DNA of 64,000 nucleotides, taken from positions 124,001 through 188,000 of the forward strand of contig NZ_SJSB01000005.1 of NCBI RefSeq assembly GCF_004352835.1, read 5' to 3'. This document shows positions 1 to 11,974 of this stretch, in pieces. Within the stretch, counting starts at the first letter, position 1. Each line of letters begins with the position of its first letter. The position numbers and the translations under genes are program-made. This stretch comes from Marinomonas flavescens (lineage in GTDB: Bacteria > Pseudomonadota > Gammaproteobacteria > Pseudomonadales > Marinomonadaceae). The notes under the pieces were generated by a model. That model was not told the origin of the DNA. It did not search any database and was given only the letters and a program-made list of their open reading frames with translations.

Positions 1-387
1 ATCCAAAAAGCTGGTAGTCGTCTGGGAACCGCGTTGGCGATGGCGGTGGACAATAAGATCAACATGGTTTCTTTGGTTCGCAACTTAGAAACTTTTTTTG
101 CTCGCGAATCTTGTGGTTGGTGTACACCTTGTCGTGATGGCTTGCCTTGGAGTGTAAAAATCCTGATGGCCATTGAAAACGGTGAAGGCCAACCAGGAGA
201 CATTGAAACACTTGAGCAATTATGTCGCTCGTTAGGACCTGGTAACACGTTTTGTGCCCATGCTCCGGGCGCGGTTGAGCCATTACAGAGTGCAATCAAT
301 TACTTCCGCAGTGAATTCGAAGCGGGCATTACGGGACAAGCTAATAATTTACGTGAGATCCGCGGTATTCAACCGAATCAGCAGTAA
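1..387 (+). CDS. nuoF: NADH-quinone oxidoreductase subunit F, 3' part
   Basis: C-terminal about 128 residues of the NADH-binding subunit of respiratory complex I. The reading frame is open from the first base, so the gene begins outside the window. The visible part holds the ligands of the N3 4Fe-4S cluster: the [12 protein letters not shown] motif gives three cysteines and TFCAHAPGA gives the fourth. The protein passes electrons from FMN towards NuoG on the cytoplasmic arm. It is followed at 72 bp by nuoG, in the usual nuo order. The match to gammaproteobacterial NuoF is unambiguous. Confidence 0.97.
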   Translation: MQKAGSRLGTALAMAVDNKINMVSLVRNLETFFARESCGWCTPCRDGLPWSVKILMAIENGEGQPGDIETLEQLCRSLGPGNTFCAHAPGAVEPLQSAINYFRSEFEAGITGQANNLREIRGIQPNQQ

Positions 388-459
388 TTTATTCAGCTTA
401 ATTATTTTTGTGTTTGATGCCCGTCTAATAGTGACGGGCCAGTGGGAAGCATAAGACTT

Positions 460-3183
460 ATGGCAACCATTCATGTAGATGACAAAGAATACGAGGTAAA
501 TGGAGCAGACAACCTATTGCAGGCTTGTTTGTCTCTAGGACTTGATATTCCTTATTTTTGCTGGCATCCAGCATTGGGTAGTGTCGGCGCATGTCGTCAA
601 TGCGCAGTAAAGCAATATAAAGACGCAGATGATAAACGCGGTCGTTTGGTGATGTCGTGTATGGCACCAGCGACCGATGGTTCTTACATCTCGATTGAAG
701 ATGAAGAAGCAAAGGCGTTTCGAGAAAACGTAGTGGAATGGATGATGTCAAACCATCCACACGATTGTCCGGTATGTGAAGAGGGCGGTAACTGTCATTT
801 ACAAGATATGACGGTGATGACAGGTCATAACTCACGTCGTTATCGCTTTAACAAACGCACCCATGAAAACCAAGAATTAGGGCCATTTGTTTCTCATGAA
901 ATGAACCGCTGTATCTCTTGTTACCGTTGTGTTCGTTACTACAAAGACTACGCAGACGGTGAAGATTTTGGTGTTTATGGTGCGAGTAATAATATCTATT
1001 TCGGCCGACCAGAATCAGGAACATTAGAAAGTGAGTTTTCTGGCAATCTGGTTGAAGTATGTCCAACCGGTGTGTTCACAGACAAAACCCATACGGAGCG
1101 ATATAACCGTAAGTGGGATATGCAATTTGCTCCGAGTATTTGTCAGCAATGTAGTGTGGGATGTAATACCAGCCCGGGCGAACGCTATGGCGAAGTTCGT
1201 CGTATCGAGAACCGTTTCAACGGTGATGTTAATCAGTACTTTCTTTGTGACCGCGGCCGTTTTGGTTATGGTTATACGAATTTAGATGATCGCCCTAAGA
1301 AGCCGTTGCAAAAACAAGGTGACGAGCACGTTACCCTTAATACAGAGCAAGCGGTTCAGTCTGCTCTGGATATGATAAGCGATTCAAAGCGTGTGATTGG
1401 TATTGGTTCACCTCGAGCCAGTTTAGAAAGCAACTTTGCCCTACGTAAGTTAGTGGGCGAAGAAAACTTTTTTACCGGAATTGAAGCGGGTGAACAGCAA
1501 CGCCTTGAGCGCATGCTGCAAGTATTGAATACCTCAGGCATTCATACCCCGACATTGCGAGACATCGAGTCCTACGATGCCGTGGTTATTTTAGGTGAAG
1601 ACATTACTCAAACCGCGGCTCGTATTGCGTTATCTGTTCGACAAGCAGTGAAAGGCAAGGCCCGTGAAATGGCTGCAGTGCAGCGTATTTCAGAATGGCA
1701 GATTGCGGCGGTTCAAAATATTGGTCAGCATGCTAAGTATCCTATTTTCACTACCCACACTGATCGTACTCGGTTAGATGATGTAACGGCTTGGCATTAC
1801 AGCGCGTCAGCGGCAGATCAGGCTCGTCTTGGTTTTGCTATCGCTCATGCCATTGATCCTAGCGCACCAGCGGTTACCGGCTTAAGTGATGAGTTGCAGA
1901 AAAAAGCAGAATTTATCGCATTAGCATTAAAAACGTCCCGCAAACCCCTGATTATTTCAGGCAGTCAGGCGGGCGAAATAGCGTTAATAGATGCCGCAGC
2001 TAACATTGCACAAGCACTGACATCTCGTGGTATCGATGAAGTTGGCTTAACGCTAGTGGCTCGTGAAGTGAACAGCATGGGATTAGCCATGTTGGGCGGT
2101 AAAACATTAGATGATGGCTTGTCCGCAATCGCAGACGGCGCAGATACAGCGATTGTTGTAGAAAATGATTTGTATCAGCGTGTGTCGCCACAGCGTGTAG
2201 ATCAAGCATTGGAACAGCTAAAACATCTTATCGTTGTCGATCACCAGAATACGGCCTTGGCACAACGCGCAGATTTAGTCTTGTCTGCTGGTAGCTTTGC
2301 TGAAGCTGATGGCACAGTTGTTAATTTAGAAGGCCGTGCGCAACGGTTCTTCCAAGTGTATGACCCTAGTTATTACAAACCAGGAACGATCGTATTGGCC
2401 GCATGGCGTTGGTTGCACCTCGTTGATTCAGCAAAAAATCTGCATTCTTCAGATTGGGGAACCTTTGACAATTTAATCGAAGAAATTGCCCAAGAAGTTC
2501 CTGAGTTAGCTCCGATTATAGATGCTGCACCGAATGCCGATTTTAGAATCCATGGTCAAAAACTTGCCCGTTCACCACATCGTTATAGTGGCCGCACGGC
2601 AATGCGTGCTGATATCAGTGTGCATGAACCTCGTCAGCCACAAGATGTAGATTCGCCTTTTGCCTTCTCTATGGAAGGGAATAACAATCCGCAAGCCGAT
2701 CGTAACGAAGTTGCTTTTGCTTGGGCTCCGGGTTGGAACTCCCCACAAGCGTGGAATAAGTTTCAAGACGAAGTGGGTGGACATTTACGCAATGGCGATC
2801 CAGGTGTGCGCTTAATCAAAGCGTCTACACAGGGTGAGTATTTTAGCGTCATTCCTAATGCGTTTGAAATTACTGAGGGTCAATGGCAGGTTGCTGCTAA
2901 TTACCGACTGTTTGGTAGTGATGAATTGTCGCAACGCAGTCCAGTGATCCAAGAGCGTACCGGAATAGTAGCGCTGTCAATTCACCCAATGGATGCCGAA
3001 AAACTGGGCGTTCATGAACACGCAAAAGTGTGCTTCACATGGGGTGGAAAAGAATGGCAACTGCCTGTGTCTTTTAGTGATCAATTACAAGTTGGCAGTA
3101 TTGGTTTGCCGCTTGGTACTGAAGGATTGCCAGCGAGTCTTGCAGGTAAAATGATTGACAATCTGCAGGAGGAACGAGCATGA
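460..3183 (+). CDS. nuoG: NADH-quinone oxidoreductase subunit G
   Basis: The 907-residue Fe-S subunit of the peripheral arm of complex I, almost the same length as in E. coli. The ATG at 460 is preferred over an in-frame GTG at 442 because it gives the conserved N-terminus MATIHVD. Visible ligands are C34, C45, C48 and C67 (2Fe-2S); H99 or H101 with C103, C106 and C112 (N5); C151, C154, C157 and C201 (N4); and C228, C231, C235 and C263, the extra N7 cluster found in E. coli-type NuoG. A molybdopterin-oxidoreductase-like fold follows. The last bases overlap the nuoH start (ATGA), which suggests translational coupling. Confidence 0.97.
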   Translation: MATIHVDDKEYEVNGADNLLQACLSLGLDIPYFCWHPALGSVGACRQCAVKQYKDADDKRGRLVMSCMAPATDGSYISIEDEEAKAFRENVVEWMMSNHPHDCPVCEEGGNCHLQDMTVMTGHNSRRYRFNKRTHENQELGPFVSHEMNRCISCYRCVRYYKDYADGEDFGVYGASNNIYFGRPESGTLESEFSGNLVEVCPTGVFTDKTHTERYNRKWDMQFAPSICQQCSVGCNTSPGERYGEVRRIENRFNGDVNQYFLCDRGRFGYGYTNLDDRPKKPLQKQGDEHVTLNTEQAVQSALDMISDSKRVIGIGSPRASLESNFALRKLVGEENFFTGIEAGEQQRLERMLQVLNTSGIHTPTLRDIESYDAVVILGEDITQTAARIALSVRQAVKGKAREMAAVQRISEWQIAAVQNIGQHAKYPIFTTHTDRTRLDDVTAWHYSASAADQARLGFAIAHAIDPSAPAVTGLSDELQKKAEFIALALKTSRKPLIISGSQAGEIALIDAAANIAQALTSRGIDEVGLTLVAREVNSMGLAMLGGKTLDDGLSAIADGADTAIVVENDLYQRVSPQRVDQALEQLKHLIVVDHQNTALAQRADLVLSAGSFAEADGTVVNLEGRAQRFFQVYDPSYYKPGTIVLAAWRWLHLVDSAKNLHSSDWGTFDNLIEEIAQEVPELAPIIDAAPNADFRIHGQKLARSPHRYSGRTAMRADISVHEPRQPQDVDSPFAFSMEGNNNPQADRNEVAFAWAPGWNSPQAWNKFQDEVGGHLRNGDPGVRLIKASTQGEYFSVIPNAFEITEGQWQVAANYRLFGSDELSQRSPVIQERTGIVALSIHPMDAEKLGVHEHAKVCFTWGGKEWQLPVSFSDQLQVGSIGLPLGTEGLPASLAGKMIDNLQEERA

Positions 3184-4157
3184 GCATATTTTCACCTGAG
3201 ATCATCACCACGCTGATTACCATTGGTAAAGCGCTGGCAATTTTGATGGTTGTGGTGGCATGTGGTGCGTTTATGAGTTTTGGTGAACGGCGCTTGCTAG
3301 GCTTGTTTCAAAATCGTTATGGCCCTAACCGAGTCGGTTGGGGCGGCTCTCTGCAACTCGTCGCAGATATGATCAAGATGTTCTTTAAAGAGGACTGGAT
3401 TCCACCATTCTCAGATCGCTTTATTTTTACTCTAGCGCCATTGATCGCGTTCACTTCTTTACTGCTGGCGTTTGCCATTGTGCCAGTCAGTCCGGGTTGG
3501 ATTGTTTCGGATCTTAATATTGGTGTGCTGTTCTTTTTGATGATGGCGGGCTTGGGTGTATACGCTGTGTTATTTGCTGGCTGGGCAAGTAATAACAAAT
3601 ACTCTCTTTTAGGTGCCGTACGAGCCTCAGCACAGACACTAAGTTACGAGGTTTTTCTTGGTTTGTCTTTGATGGGAGTTGTCGCGAAAGCAGGTTCATT
3701 TCAACTGACGGATATTGTCAATAACCAAGCTCATCTGTGGAATATTATTCCACAGTTCTTTGGTTTTCTAACCTTCGCCATTGCTGGGATTGCGGTTTGT
3801 CACCGTCACCCTTTCGATCAACCAGAAGCGGAGCAAGAATTGGCTGATGGTTACCACATTGAATACGCCGGAATGAAATTTGGCTTGTTCTTTGTCGGTG
3901 AATACATCGGTATTGTGACGGTTTCTGCATTGATTGTGACACTGTTTTTCGGTGGTTGGCAGGGGCCTTTTTTACCGCCTGTTGTGTGGTTTGCACTGAA
4001 AACAGCCTTTTTTATGGTGATGTTTATTTTGCTTAGGGCCGCTTTACCTCGTCCTCGTTATGACCAAGTAATGTCTTTTGGCTGGAAAATATGTCTGCCC
4101 ATTACCTTGATCAATCTACTAATAACCGCGGCGATTGTGCTGATTCAAAACAACTAA
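3180..4157 (+). CDS. nuoH: NADH-quinone oxidoreductase subunit H
   Basis: A 325-residue inner-membrane subunit of complex I, identical in length to E. coli NuoH. It has about eight hydrophobic segments and forms part of the quinone-binding chamber at the junction of the membrane and peripheral arms. Family signatures are visible: [21 protein letters not shown] near the N-terminus, and [20 protein letters not shown] in the loop that contacts NuoB/NuoD. The start overlaps the nuoG stop by 4 nt. Confidence 0.97.
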   Translation: MSIFSPEIITTLITIGKALAILMVVVACGAFMSFGERRLLGLFQNRYGPNRVGWGGSLQLVADMIKMFFKEDWIPPFSDRFIFTLAPLIAFTSLLLAFAIVPVSPGWIVSDLNIGVLFFLMMAGLGVYAVLFAGWASNNKYSLLGAVRASAQTLSYEVFLGLSLMGVVAKAGSFQLTDIVNNQAHLWNIIPQFFGFLTFAIAGIAVCHRHPFDQPEAEQELADGYHIEYAGMKFGLFFVGEYIGIVTVSALIVTLFFGGWQGPFLPPVVWFALKTAFFMVMFILLRAALPRPRYDQVMSFGWKICLPITLINLLITAAIVLIQNN

Positions 4158-4171
4158 TTTAGGGGACAACC

Positions 4172-4714
4172 ATGACGTTAAAAGATTTGCTGGTTGGTTT
4201 CGGCACACAAGCGCGCAGCCTTTGGATGATTGGTATGCATGCGTTTGCGAAGCGTGAAACGCAAATGTACCCAGAAGTTCCAGTGTATGTACCGCCTCGT
4301 TATCGTGGTCGTATTGTGCTGACTCGAGACCCTGACGGTGAAGAGCGCTGTGTCGCTTGTAACTTGTGTGCGGTGGCTTGCCCTGTTGGCTGTATCTCTC
4401 TGCAAAAAACGGAGGACGAAGACGGTCGTTGGATGCCAGAGTTTTTTCGTATCAATTTTTCACGCTGTATTTTTTGTGGCATGTGTGAAGAAGCCTGTCC
4501 AACCACGGCGATTCAGCTGACACCCGATTTTGAACTGGGTGAATTTAATCGTCAGGACTTGGTGTATGAGAAAGAGGACTTGTTGATTTCAGGTCCAGGT
4601 AAATACCCTGATTATAACTTCTATCGAATGGCGGGTATGTCGATCGCTGGCAAACCGAAAGGGGCGGCTGAAAATGAAGCACAACCTATTAATGTTAAAG
4701 GTTTGATGCCGTAA
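4172..4714 (+). CDS. nuoI: NADH-quinone oxidoreductase subunit I
   Basis: A 180-residue ferredoxin-like subunit carrying two 4Fe-4S clusters (N6a and N6b) that relay electrons from NuoG to NuoB. Two CxxCxxCxxxCP motifs are seen: C60, C63, C66 and C70 in the first, C99, C102, C105 and C109 in the second. An amphipathic N-terminal stretch fits peripheral attachment to the membrane. It lies 14 bp after nuoH with a GGGG-type ribosome site in the gap. Length equals that of E. coli NuoI. Confidence 0.97.
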   Translation: MTLKDLLVGFGTQARSLWMIGMHAFAKRETQMYPEVPVYVPPRYRGRIVLTRDPDGEERCVACNLCAVACPVGCISLQKTEDEDGRWMPEFFRINFSRCIFCGMCEEACPTTAIQLTPDFELGEFNRQDLVYEKEDLLISGPGKYPDYNFYRMAGMSIAGKPKGAAENEAQPINVKGLMP

Positions 4715-4725
4715 GGAGCTCTGCT

Positions 4726-5244
4726 GTGAATATTGTTTTTTATATTGCTGCGTTCATTGCGATTGTGACGACGATTCGCGTTATTAGTCACACTAACCCA
4801 GTGCATGCTTTGTTGTATTTGATTGTGTCGTTACTGTCTGTGGCGGTGGTGTTTTTCTCCATGGGAGCCAATTTTGCTGGGGCGTTGGAAATCATCGTCT
4901 ATGCAGGCGCCATTATGGTGCTATTTGTGTTTGTGGTGATGATGCTAAACCTCGGTGGCGAAGTGATTAAGCAAGAGCGTCAATGGCTAAAACCTTCGTT
5001 ATGGATTGGCCCCGGTCTGATCTCTGGGTTACTACTGATTACCTTGGTTTACGGTATCGGTAGTCTTCAGCATGGCGCTATTCAGTATCAATTAATTGGT
5101 GGTAAAAGCGTCGGTGAAAGCTTATTTGGCCCTTATATATTGGCGGTTGAATTAGCGTCTTTATTGCTACTGGCTGGCTTAATTGTGGCATTCCATTTGG
5201 GTCGAGATAAAACGGGCCTTGATTCTATGGAGGAAGACGCATGA
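4726..5244 (+). CDS. nuoJ: NADH-quinone oxidoreductase subunit J
   Basis: A 172-residue membrane subunit of complex I with five predicted membrane segments. The GTG start at 4726 is supported by a strong AAGGAG at 4713-4718. The conserved third helix around [20 protein letters not shown] is present; in the known structures this helix carries a pi-bulge important for coupling. The stop overlaps the nuoK start by 4 nt. Confidence 0.96.
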   Translation: MNIVFYIAAFIAIVTTIRVISHTNPVHALLYLIVSLLSVAVVFFSMGANFAGALEIIVYAGAIMVLFVFVVMMLNLGGEVIKQERQWLKPSLWIGPGLISGLLLITLVYGIGSLQHGAIQYQLIGGKSVGESLFGPYILAVELASLLLLAGLIVAFHLGRDKTGLDSMEEDA

Positions 5245-5543
5245 TTCCATTATCGCATGTGTTAATTCTTGCGGCGATATTATTCGTTTTAGGGTTGGCT
5301 GGTTTATTAGTGCGCCGTAATTTGCTTTTTATGTTGGTGTCTCTTGAAATTATGATCAATGCGGCCGCGTTAGCATTTGTAGCCGCTGGTAGTTTCTGGC
5401 AACAAGCCGACGGGCAAGTGATGTATATTTTGGCCATCAGTTTGGCCGCGGCTGAAGCGAGTATAGGCTTAGCTTTATTGTTGCAATTACATCGTCGTCA
5501 CCAGTCTTTGAACGTGGATACAGTGAGTGAGATGCGCGGATGA
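5241..5543 (+). CDS. nuoK: NADH-quinone oxidoreductase subunit K
   Basis: A 100-residue, three-helix membrane subunit equal in length to E. coli NuoK. The two buried glutamates of the proton path are visible in [14 protein letters not shown] (first) and [15 protein letters not shown] (second). It is coupled to its neighbours by 4-nt overlaps on both sides (nuoJ and nuoL). Confidence 0.96.
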   Translation: MIPLSHVLILAAILFVLGLAGLLVRRNLLFMLVSLEIMINAAALAFVAAGSFWQQADGQVMYILAISLAAAEASIGLALLLQLHRRHQSLNVDTVSEMRG

Positions 5544-7381
5544 ATTTACTTTATTTAACGGTTCTTTTGCCTTTAATTGGTTTTCTATTACTGGCCTTTT
5601 CTCGTGGTCGCTGGTCGGAAAATACCTCCGCTGTAATTGGTGTGGGCTCTATTGTTCTTGCCGCGTTAATTACCGCTTATGTGGGTATCGATTTTCTAAC
5701 ACAGATGCACGCAGGGCTAATAACCTCGTTTAATCAGCCATTATGGACATGGATACACGAAGGCAATTTTGATGTTCAAGCGGTATTACATCTAGACGGT
5801 TTATCATTAACCATGATGTGTGTGGTGACCGGTGTTGGTGCGCTTATTCATCTATTTGCTTCTTGGTATATGCGCGGGGAAGAGGGTTACTCTCGCTTCT
5901 TTACCTACACTAACTTGTTTATCGCCAGCATGTTGATCTTGGTCTTGGCCGATAATTTATTGCTGCTTTATCTTGGTTGGGAAGGGGTTGGTCTGTGCAG
6001 TTATTTGTTGATCGGCTTTTATTACAAAGATCGTAATAATGGTGCCGCGGCGTTAAAAGCTTTTATTGTTACGCGAGTAGGGGATGTCTTTTTGGCCTTT
6101 GCTTTGTTTATTCTTTATCAGCAATTTGGCACGTTAAATATACAACAACTGTCGACGATCGCTCCCGCTCAAGTGGCCGTAGGCTCCTCGGTTATGTTCT
6201 GGGCAACCTTGATGTTATTAGGTGGTGCGGTGGGTAAATCAGCGCAATTGCCATTACAAACTTGGTTGGCAGATGCGATGGCAGGCCCAACACCTGTGTC
6301 GGCATTAATTCATGCTGCAACCATGGTGACGGCAGGGGTGTATCTGATTGCTCGTACTCACACCTTATTTTTACTGTCACCAGAAGTGTTGCATTTAGTT
6401 GGCATCGTCGGGGCAATTACCCTGTTAATTGCAGGCTTTTCGGCACTGGTTCAAACGGACATTAAACGGGTGTTGGCTTATTCCACTATGAGTCAGATCG
6501 GTTATATGTTCTTGGCGCTGGGTGTGCAAGCTTGGGATGCTGCGATTTTTCATCTGATGATCCATGCTTTCTTTAAGGCGCTGTTATTCCTCTCCGCTGG
6601 GTCCGTTATTGTGGCGTGTCATCATGAGCAGAATATCTTCAAAATGGGCGGCTTGCGTAAGCATATCCCTCTCGTATATGCCTGCTTCTTGGTCGGTGGG
6701 GGCGCACTGGCTGCGTTGCCTGTGATCACTGCTGGCTTCTACAGTAAAGATGAAATTTTGTCTGGTGCGTTGGCAAGCGGCCATATTAATTTATTGACTG
6801 CTGGCTTAGTGGGCGCGTTCTTAACGGGCTTGTATACCTTCCGCATGATTTTCATCGTTTTTCATGGCAAAGATCAAATCAAAGCTACTCCTGGTCGAGG
6901 TATCTCTCATCATCTTCCACTGATTGTATTGATGATTTTATCGACGTTTGTGGGTGCGTTAATTCAACAACCTCTTGAAAACGTACTGCCGTCGATGCCA
7001 GGTCATGAATCCATGATGGTGCAGTTGATTTCCGGTGGTTTTGCTATTGCCGGTGTCTTGATTGCGGCTTTCTTGTGGTTGGGCAATAGACGTTTGGTGA
7101 CTAAAGTGGCCAATACTGGCCTTGGTCGATTATTGAGTAAGTTTTGGTTTCATGCCTGGGGCTTTGATTGGTTGTATGACCAATTATTTGTGCGTCCTTA
7201 TTTAGCGATTGCACATTGGCTGCGCCGAGACCCAATCGATGCCATGTTAGACAGTCTTCGTTTTGTCGCGATTGGCTTTAATAAAGGACTTGCTTTAAGT
7301 GAAAATGGCCAAGTTCGTTGGTATATGGCATCGCTTGGAATGGGTGCTGTGATCGTGTTAGGCCTGTTGCTTTGGAGTTAA
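5540..7381 (+). CDS. nuoL: NADH-quinone oxidoreductase subunit L
   Basis: A 613-residue antiporter-like proton-pumping subunit at the distal end of the complex I membrane arm. Conserved elements seen are [18 protein letters not shown] with the functional Glu, [32 protein letters not shown] with the key Lys and His, and SMSQIGYM-like [13 protein letters not shown]. The C-terminal about 100 residues fit the lateral amphipathic helix and last membrane helix. It begins within the nuoK stop (ATGA). Confidence 0.97.
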   Translation: MNLLYLTVLLPLIGFLLLAFSRGRWSENTSAVIGVGSIVLAALITAYVGIDFLTQMHAGLITSFNQPLWTWIHEGNFDVQAVLHLDGLSLTMMCVVTGVGALIHLFASWYMRGEEGYSRFFTYTNLFIASMLILVLADNLLLLYLGWEGVGLCSYLLIGFYYKDRNNGAAALKAFIVTRVGDVFLAFALFILYQQFGTLNIQQLSTIAPAQVAVGSSVMFWATLMLLGGAVGKSAQLPLQTWLADAMAGPTPVSALIHAATMVTAGVYLIARTHTLFLLSPEVLHLVGIVGAITLLIAGFSALVQTDIKRVLAYSTMSQIGYMFLALGVQAWDAAIFHLMIHAFFKALLFLSAGSVIVACHHEQNIFKMGGLRKHIPLVYACFLVGGGALAALPVITAGFYSKDEILSGALASGHINLLTAGLVGAFLTGLYTFRMIFIVFHGKDQIKATPGRGISHHLPLIVLMILSTFVGALIQQPLENVLPSMPGHESMMVQLISGGFAIAGVLIAAFLWLGNRRLVTKVANTGLGRLLSKFWFHAWGFDWLYDQLFVRPYLAIAHWLRRDPIDAMLDSLRFVAIGFNKGLALSENGQVRWYMASLGMGAVIVLGLLLWS

Positions 7382-7431
7382 TCCGATGTGCTTAAGTGAG
7401 TGTTATCAATTGAAGAGGATCATATAACGCC

Positions 7432-8973
7432 ATGCTATTACCTTGGCTCATTCTTCTGCCTTTTATTGGCGGTCTGTTGTGTTGGCAGAGCGAACGCTTT
7501 AGCCGAGCGTTACCTCGTTGGATAGCCGTGCTTAGCATGGTGCTGACGTTATTATTATCATTAGTGATGTGGGGACAAGGACACTTTTCATTAACAGTGC
7601 CCCATGGTGTTCCTCAATGGCAGTCTGAATTTATAGTGCCATGGATTCCTAGATTTGGGATCTCGATTCATTTTGCACTGGATGGTTTGTCATTATTAAT
7701 GGTGGTATTAACCGCCTTTCTAGGCCTACTTTCTGTTGTCTGTTCTTGGAATGAAGTGGACAAGCGTGAGGGATTATTTCACCTCAATCTGTTATGGATT
7801 GTGGGTGGTGTGATGGGCGTATTTCTTGCGATTGATATGTTCTTATTCTTCTTCTTCTGGGAGATGATGCTGGTACCGATATTCTTCTTGATCGCACTTT
7901 GGGGCTATAAAGGTTCCGACGAACGAACTCGTATTGCGACGGCTATTAAGTACTTTATCTATACTCAAGTTAGCGGCTTGATCATGCTGGTGGCGATTAT
8001 CGGATTGGTCTTTGTTCATTATCAAACGACGGGCGTTTGGACCTTCGATTATAATCATCTTCTTGGTACGAAAATGAGCAATACCGAAGCTTACTTGCTG
8101 ATGCTAGGTTTCTTTATTGCGTTCGCGGTTAAGATGCCTTTAGTGCCGTTCCATGGCTGGTTGCCTGATGCTCATAGCCAATCTCCAACGGCAGGCTCGG
8201 TTGATTTAGCGGGTCTTCTGCTAAAAACAGCGGCTTATGGTTTACTGCGTTTTGTGTTGCCATTCTTCCCTCATGCCTCGGCGCAATTTGCACCCATTGC
8301 TATGTGGTTGGGTGTGATCGGTATTTTTTACGGCGCTTGGATGGCCTTTGCTCAAACCGACATTAAGCGCTTGATTGCCTACAGCAGTGTGTCCCACATG
8401 GGCTTTGTGATGGTGGCTATTTATACTGGCAGCCAACTTGCCTATCAAGGAGCAGTTGTCACCATGATTGCTCTGGGTCTATCTGCGGCGGCCTTGTTTA
8501 TCATTTGTGGTCAGCTTTATGAACGTTTAGGCACTCGAGACATGAGGGAAATGGGCGGGCTTTGGGGGCGTTTACGATATATGCCAGGCTTGTCTATGTT
8601 CTTTGCTGTGGCGTCGTTAGGTATGCCGGGCACGGGGAACTTTGTCGGCGAGTTTATGATGCTGTTTGGTAGCTTTAGCGTGGTTCCGGTGATCACCGTT
8701 GTTTCAACATTTGGTTTGGTGTTTGCGTCCGTATATTCACTGATTATGATGCACCGAGCTTATTACGGAGAAGCAAAATCAGAAGCTCCGTTGAAGTCTA
8801 TGTCGGTAAGAGAGTTATCGATGATTCTTTCATTAGTCGTACTCTTAGTGTTATTGGGCGTTTATCCGCAGGGCGTACTTGATACATCACACGCTGCGAT
8901 TGCCAATATTCAGCATTATTATACGGCGGCTTCTTCTTTATCCATCTCAGGTACATCAACCACAGGGCTGTAA
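7432..8973 (+). CDS. nuoM: NADH-quinone oxidoreductase subunit M
   Basis: A 513-residue antiporter-like proton-pumping subunit. The functional glutamate lies in FFFWEMMLVPIFFLIALWG, and the pump-channel lysine and surroundings in AVKMPLVPFHGWLPDAHSQ. The AYSSVSHMGFVM motif is also present. It lies 50 bp after nuoL, the longest gap inside the nuo group here, with AGAGGATCAT-type sequence before the ATG. Confidence 0.97.
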   Translation: MLLPWLILLPFIGGLLCWQSERFSRALPRWIAVLSMVLTLLLSLVMWGQGHFSLTVPHGVPQWQSEFIVPWIPRFGISIHFALDGLSLLMVVLTAFLGLLSVVCSWNEVDKREGLFHLNLLWIVGGVMGVFLAIDMFLFFFFWEMMLVPIFFLIALWGYKGSDERTRIATAIKYFIYTQVSGLIMLVAIIGLVFVHYQTTGVWTFDYNHLLGTKMSNTEAYLLMLGFFIAFAVKMPLVPFHGWLPDAHSQSPTAGSVDLAGLLLKTAAYGLLRFVLPFFPHASAQFAPIAMWLGVIGIFYGAWMAFAQTDIKRLIAYSSVSHMGFVMVAIYTGSQLAYQGAVVTMIALGLSAAALFIICGQLYERLGTRDMREMGGLWGRLRYMPGLSMFFAVASLGMPGTGNFVGEFMMLFGSFSVVPVITVVSTFGLVFASVYSLIMMHRAYYGEAKSEAPLKSMSVRELSMILSLVVLLVLLGVYPQGVLDTSHAAIANIQHYYTAASSLSISGTSTTGL

Positions 8974-8979
8974 TTTTCC

Positions 8980-10452
8980 ATGACCATAAGTATCCAACAA
9001 TTGATCACTTTATTACCGCTTCTGATCGTTGATTTCTCGGTCGTTGTGGTGATGCTGGCTATTGCTTGGCGTCGCTCTCACAGTATGACGCTTTGGCTAA
9101 GTCTGATAGGGCTTACTGCGGCATTCTTGTCGTTATTCTTAGCCGGTAAAGACATTCCTACGCATATTACGCCGTTGTTACGTGTCGATGGCTTCACTTT
9201 GTTTTATTCCGGCTTAGTACTGTTGGCCGGCTTAGCAACTTGTGTCTTTGGTTATTCTTGGTTGAAATATCATCAGGATAATAAAGAAGAGTTTTATATG
9301 CTGGTGCTCATTTCTACCAGTGGCGGACTATTGTTAGCGTGTGCTGACCATATGGCGTCTTTGTTCTTAGGAATTGAGTTGGTCTCCTTGCCGTTGTTCG
9401 GCTTGGTGGGCTATGTCTTCCAGCAGAAGCCTTCACTTGAGGCGTCGATCAAATACATGCTGCTCTCCGCAGGTGCTTCGGCGTTTATGTTATTTGGTAT
9501 GGCGCTTTTGTACGCCGATACTGGGTCGTTATCCTTTGCGGGTATCGGTGCTAGCCTTAATCACAGCATGATTCATCAGCCTTTATTATTAGTTGGTATT
9601 GGCATGCTGTTAGTGGGCATTTGCTTTAAGCTTTCATTGGTGCCGTTTCACCTATGGACGCCTGATGTGTACCAAGGTGCACCAGCACCAGTAGCGACCT
9701 TTTTAGCAACAAGCAGTAAGATTGCTATCTTTGCAGTGCTAATGCGCATCTTTTTAGAAGCGCCATTAGCAAGTCTGCCATCGGTACAATTAGTACTGGG
9801 TGTGATTGCTTTCGCTTCCATTCTATTTGGTAATTTAATGGCGGTGTCGCAAACGAATATTAAGCGATTATTAGGGTACTCCTCGATTGCACACTTAGGG
9901 TATTTGCTAATCGTGTTAGTGGCTATAAAAGATCGCCAATTAGCCATTGAAACAACGGGTGTGTATTTAGTCGGGTATTTATTTGCCAGCTTAGGTTCGT
10001 TTGGTGCGGTGAGTTTGCTATCAAGCCCCTATAAAGGCAAAGATGTAGAAGAGATCTCTGCGTACCGTGGCTTATTTAAGCGTCGCCCGTTGATTGCCAT
10101 TGTTCTGGCCGTGATGATGTTATCGTTAGCGGGTATTCCAATGACGCTTGGTTTTATCGGTAAGTTCTATGTGCTTGCATTAGCGATGAAAGCCTCTCTT
10201 TGGTGGTTAAGTGCGGCGGTGGTTATTGGGAGTGCTATTGGTCTTTATTATTATCTGAAAGTAGCCATTAACGTATTTTTGCCGGCTCGTGACAACTCTC
10301 TAGTAGAAGAGCGTTTAGAAAGTATCGAAGCGAAGAGTGCCTCTATTAAATCTGGAACATGTGTACTATTAATATCAGTGATTATCGTGGTTGTTTTAGG
10401 TGTTTATCCGCAGCCATTGATTGATTGCGTACAGCTCGCCACTCCTTGGTAG
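8980..10452 (+). CDS. nuoN: NADH-quinone oxidoreductase subunit N
   Basis: A 490-residue antiporter-like subunit of the complex I membrane arm. Markers are [16 protein letters not shown] (functional Glu), [20 protein letters not shown] (channel Lys) and [13 protein letters not shown]. It starts 6 bp after nuoM and is the last gene of the operon; a strong hairpin terminator follows about 30 bp later. Length is close to the 485 residues of E. coli NuoN. Confidence 0.97.
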   Translation: MTISIQQLITLLPLLIVDFSVVVVMLAIAWRRSHSMTLWLSLIGLTAAFLSLFLAGKDIPTHITPLLRVDGFTLFYSGLVLLAGLATCVFGYSWLKYHQDNKEEFYMLVLISTSGGLLLACADHMASLFLGIELVSLPLFGLVGYVFQQKPSLEASIKYMLLSAGASAFMLFGMALLYADTGSLSFAGIGASLNHSMIHQPLLLVGIGMLLVGICFKLSLVPFHLWTPDVYQGAPAPVATFLATSSKIAIFAVLMRIFLEAPLASLPSVQLVLGVIAFASILFGNLMAVSQTNIKRLLGYSSIAHLGYLLIVLVAIKDRQLAIETTGVYLVGYLFASLGSFGAVSLLSSPYKGKDVEEISAYRGLFKRRPLIAIVLAVMMLSLAGIPMTLGFIGKFYVLALAMKASLWWLSAAVVIGSAIGLYYYLKVAINVFLPARDNSLVEERLESIEAKSASIKSGTCVLLISVIIVVVLGVYPQPLIDCVQLATPW

Positions 10453-10484
10453 CAATACAATATTAGAGTGGAACATAGAAACAA

Positions 10485-10516
10485 AAAAAGGCTCGTCAAA
10501 AATGACGAGCCTTTTT
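10485..10516. terminator. Bidirectional terminator between nuoN and purD
   Basis: Perfect inverted repeat. The left arm at 10485-10498 (AAAAAGGCTCGTCA) and right arm at 10503-10516 (TGACGAGCCTTTTT) enclose a 4-nt A loop. The A-run on one side and T-run on the other let it work for the convergent nuo and purD transcripts. Confidence 0.9.
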
Positions 10517-10591
10517 ATTTGGAAAATCGTTTTTAAAAAGGAACGCTAAATCAGCAGCGTTGCTTATTTAGCAATTTCTTATAACGAGTGA

Positions 10592-11878
10592 CTATTTCTG
10601 TTCACGGGCAATGGCGCGATGACCAATGTCGGTACGAAAGTACACTTTATCCCAAGATAATGTTTTTACGACATCATAAGCGCCAGCTTGTGCTTCGGCA
10701 ACGGTGTCGCCAAGAGAGACCGCACAAAGGACACGACCACCATTAGTAACCACGTTACCATCTTTCAATGCAGTACCTGCTTGGAAGACTTTCTGGTGCG
10801 CTGGAAGGACCGTATTTAAGCCTGAGATAACATCGCCTTTCGGGTAGTCAGCAGGGTAGCCGCCAGCAGCCAGTACAACGCCTAGGCTAGCACGAGGGTC
10901 CCAATCTGCGTCAACGCTGTCTAGCTGGCCATTGACGGCAGCCAAACACATTTTTGCCAAATCAGAACGCAAGCGCATCATAATAGGTTGTGTTTCTGGA
11001 TCACCAAAACGGCAATTGTATTCCAGTGTTTTTGGTGTGCCATCAGCGTCAATCATGACACCTGCGTATAAGAAACCGCGGTAACGATTGCCTTCAGCGT
11101 TCATGCCTTTCACGGTTGGCATAATGACTTCGTTCATGATGCGATCATGAATCTCAGGTGTTACAACGGGAGCAGGGGAATAAGCGCCCATGCCGCCAGT
11201 GTTTGGTCCAAGGTCACCATTGTCACGTGCTTTATGGTCTTGGCTGGTTGCCATTGGCAATACAGTTTCGCCATCTACCATACAAATGAAGCTGGCTTCT
11301 TCGCCAGTTAGAAACTCTTCAATGACCACACGGCTGCCCGCATCACCAAAAGAGTTGCCTTGCAGCATGTCTTCAACCGCTTCGATGGCTTCGGCTTCTG
11401 TTTGAGCCAAAATCACACCTTTACCAGCCGCAAGACCATCGGCTTTTACCACAATCGGAGCGCCTTGTTGCTTGATGTAAGCAACCGCAGGTTCGATCTC
11501 AGTAAAGTTGCCGTAGGCCGCTGTTGGGATATTATGGCGAGCTAAAAAGTCTTTAGTGAAGGCCTTAGAGCCTTCAAGCTGTGCTGCGGCAGCGGTTGGG
11601 CCGAAGATAGCAAGACCTTCTTTTTCAAACGCATCTACCACACCAATAACCAATGGCGCTTCAGGGCCCACAATGGTCAGATCGATGTTTTCTTTTTTGG
11701 CAAAGGCAACAAGGCCGGCAATATCAGTCACGCCAATATTGACGTTTTCAACTTTGTTTTCCATCGCTGAACCCGCATTACCAGGTGCAACAAAGACTTT
11801 TTCGACATCGCTTGATTCTGCGGTTTTCCATGCAAGTGCATGTTCACGACCGCCGTTACCAATAATAAGAACTTTCAT
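10592..11878 (-). CDS. purD: Phosphoribosylamine-glycine ligase
   Basis: A 428-residue ATP-grasp enzyme that joins 5-phosphoribosylamine and glycine to GAR, the second step of de novo purine synthesis. Seen are the N-terminal MKVLIIGNGGREHALAWK nucleotide-binding motif, APLVIGVVDAF, VVKADGLAAGKGV in the ATP-grasp lid, and LEYNCRFGDPETQ with metal ligands. It lies 96 bp downstream of purH in the same direction, the common gammaproteobacterial purH-purD arrangement. Confidence 0.97.
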   Translation of the reverse strand: MKVLIIGNGGREHALAWKTAESSDVEKVFVAPGNAGSAMENKVENVNIGVTDIAGLVAFAKKENIDLTIVGPEAPLVIGVVDAFEKEGLAIFGPTAAAAQLEGSKAFTKDFLARHNIPTAAYGNFTEIEPAVAYIKQQGAPIVVKADGLAAGKGVILAQTEAEAIEAVEDMLQGNSFGDAGSRVVIEEFLTGEEASFICMVDGETVLPMATSQDHKARDNGDLGPNTGGMGAYSPAPVVTPEIHDRIMNEVIMPTVKGMNAEGNRYRGFLYAGVMIDADGTPKTLEYNCRFGDPETQPIMMRLRSDLAKMCLAAVNGQLDSVDADWDPRASLGVVLAAGGYPADYPKGDVISGLNTVLPAHQKVFQAGTALKDGNVVTNGGRVLCAVSLGDTVAEAQAGAYDVVKTLSWDKVYFRTDIGHRAIAREQK

Positions 11879-11898
11879 GTTTTCATCCTTTCTATTGT

Positions 11899-11924
11899 TA
11901 GCCAGTGAGTCTCCCCACTGGCTA
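11899..11924. other. Intercistronic stem-loop, purH-purD
   Basis: A 9-bp perfect inverted repeat (TAGCCAGTG and CACTGGCTA) around an 8-nt loop lies between the purH stop and the purD start. No T-run follows on the minus strand. It is therefore more likely an RNA-processing or stability element than a terminator; this role is inferred. Confidence 0.5.
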
Positions 11925-11974
11925 TTCGCTAAAGAGTGTCACTTTTATCGTGACGGCTGTTTAGTGGCGGTTGA

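Noticed and set aside
442..460. GTG at 442 as the nuoG start
   Set aside because: The ATG at 460 gives the conserved N-terminus MATIHVD and full family length.
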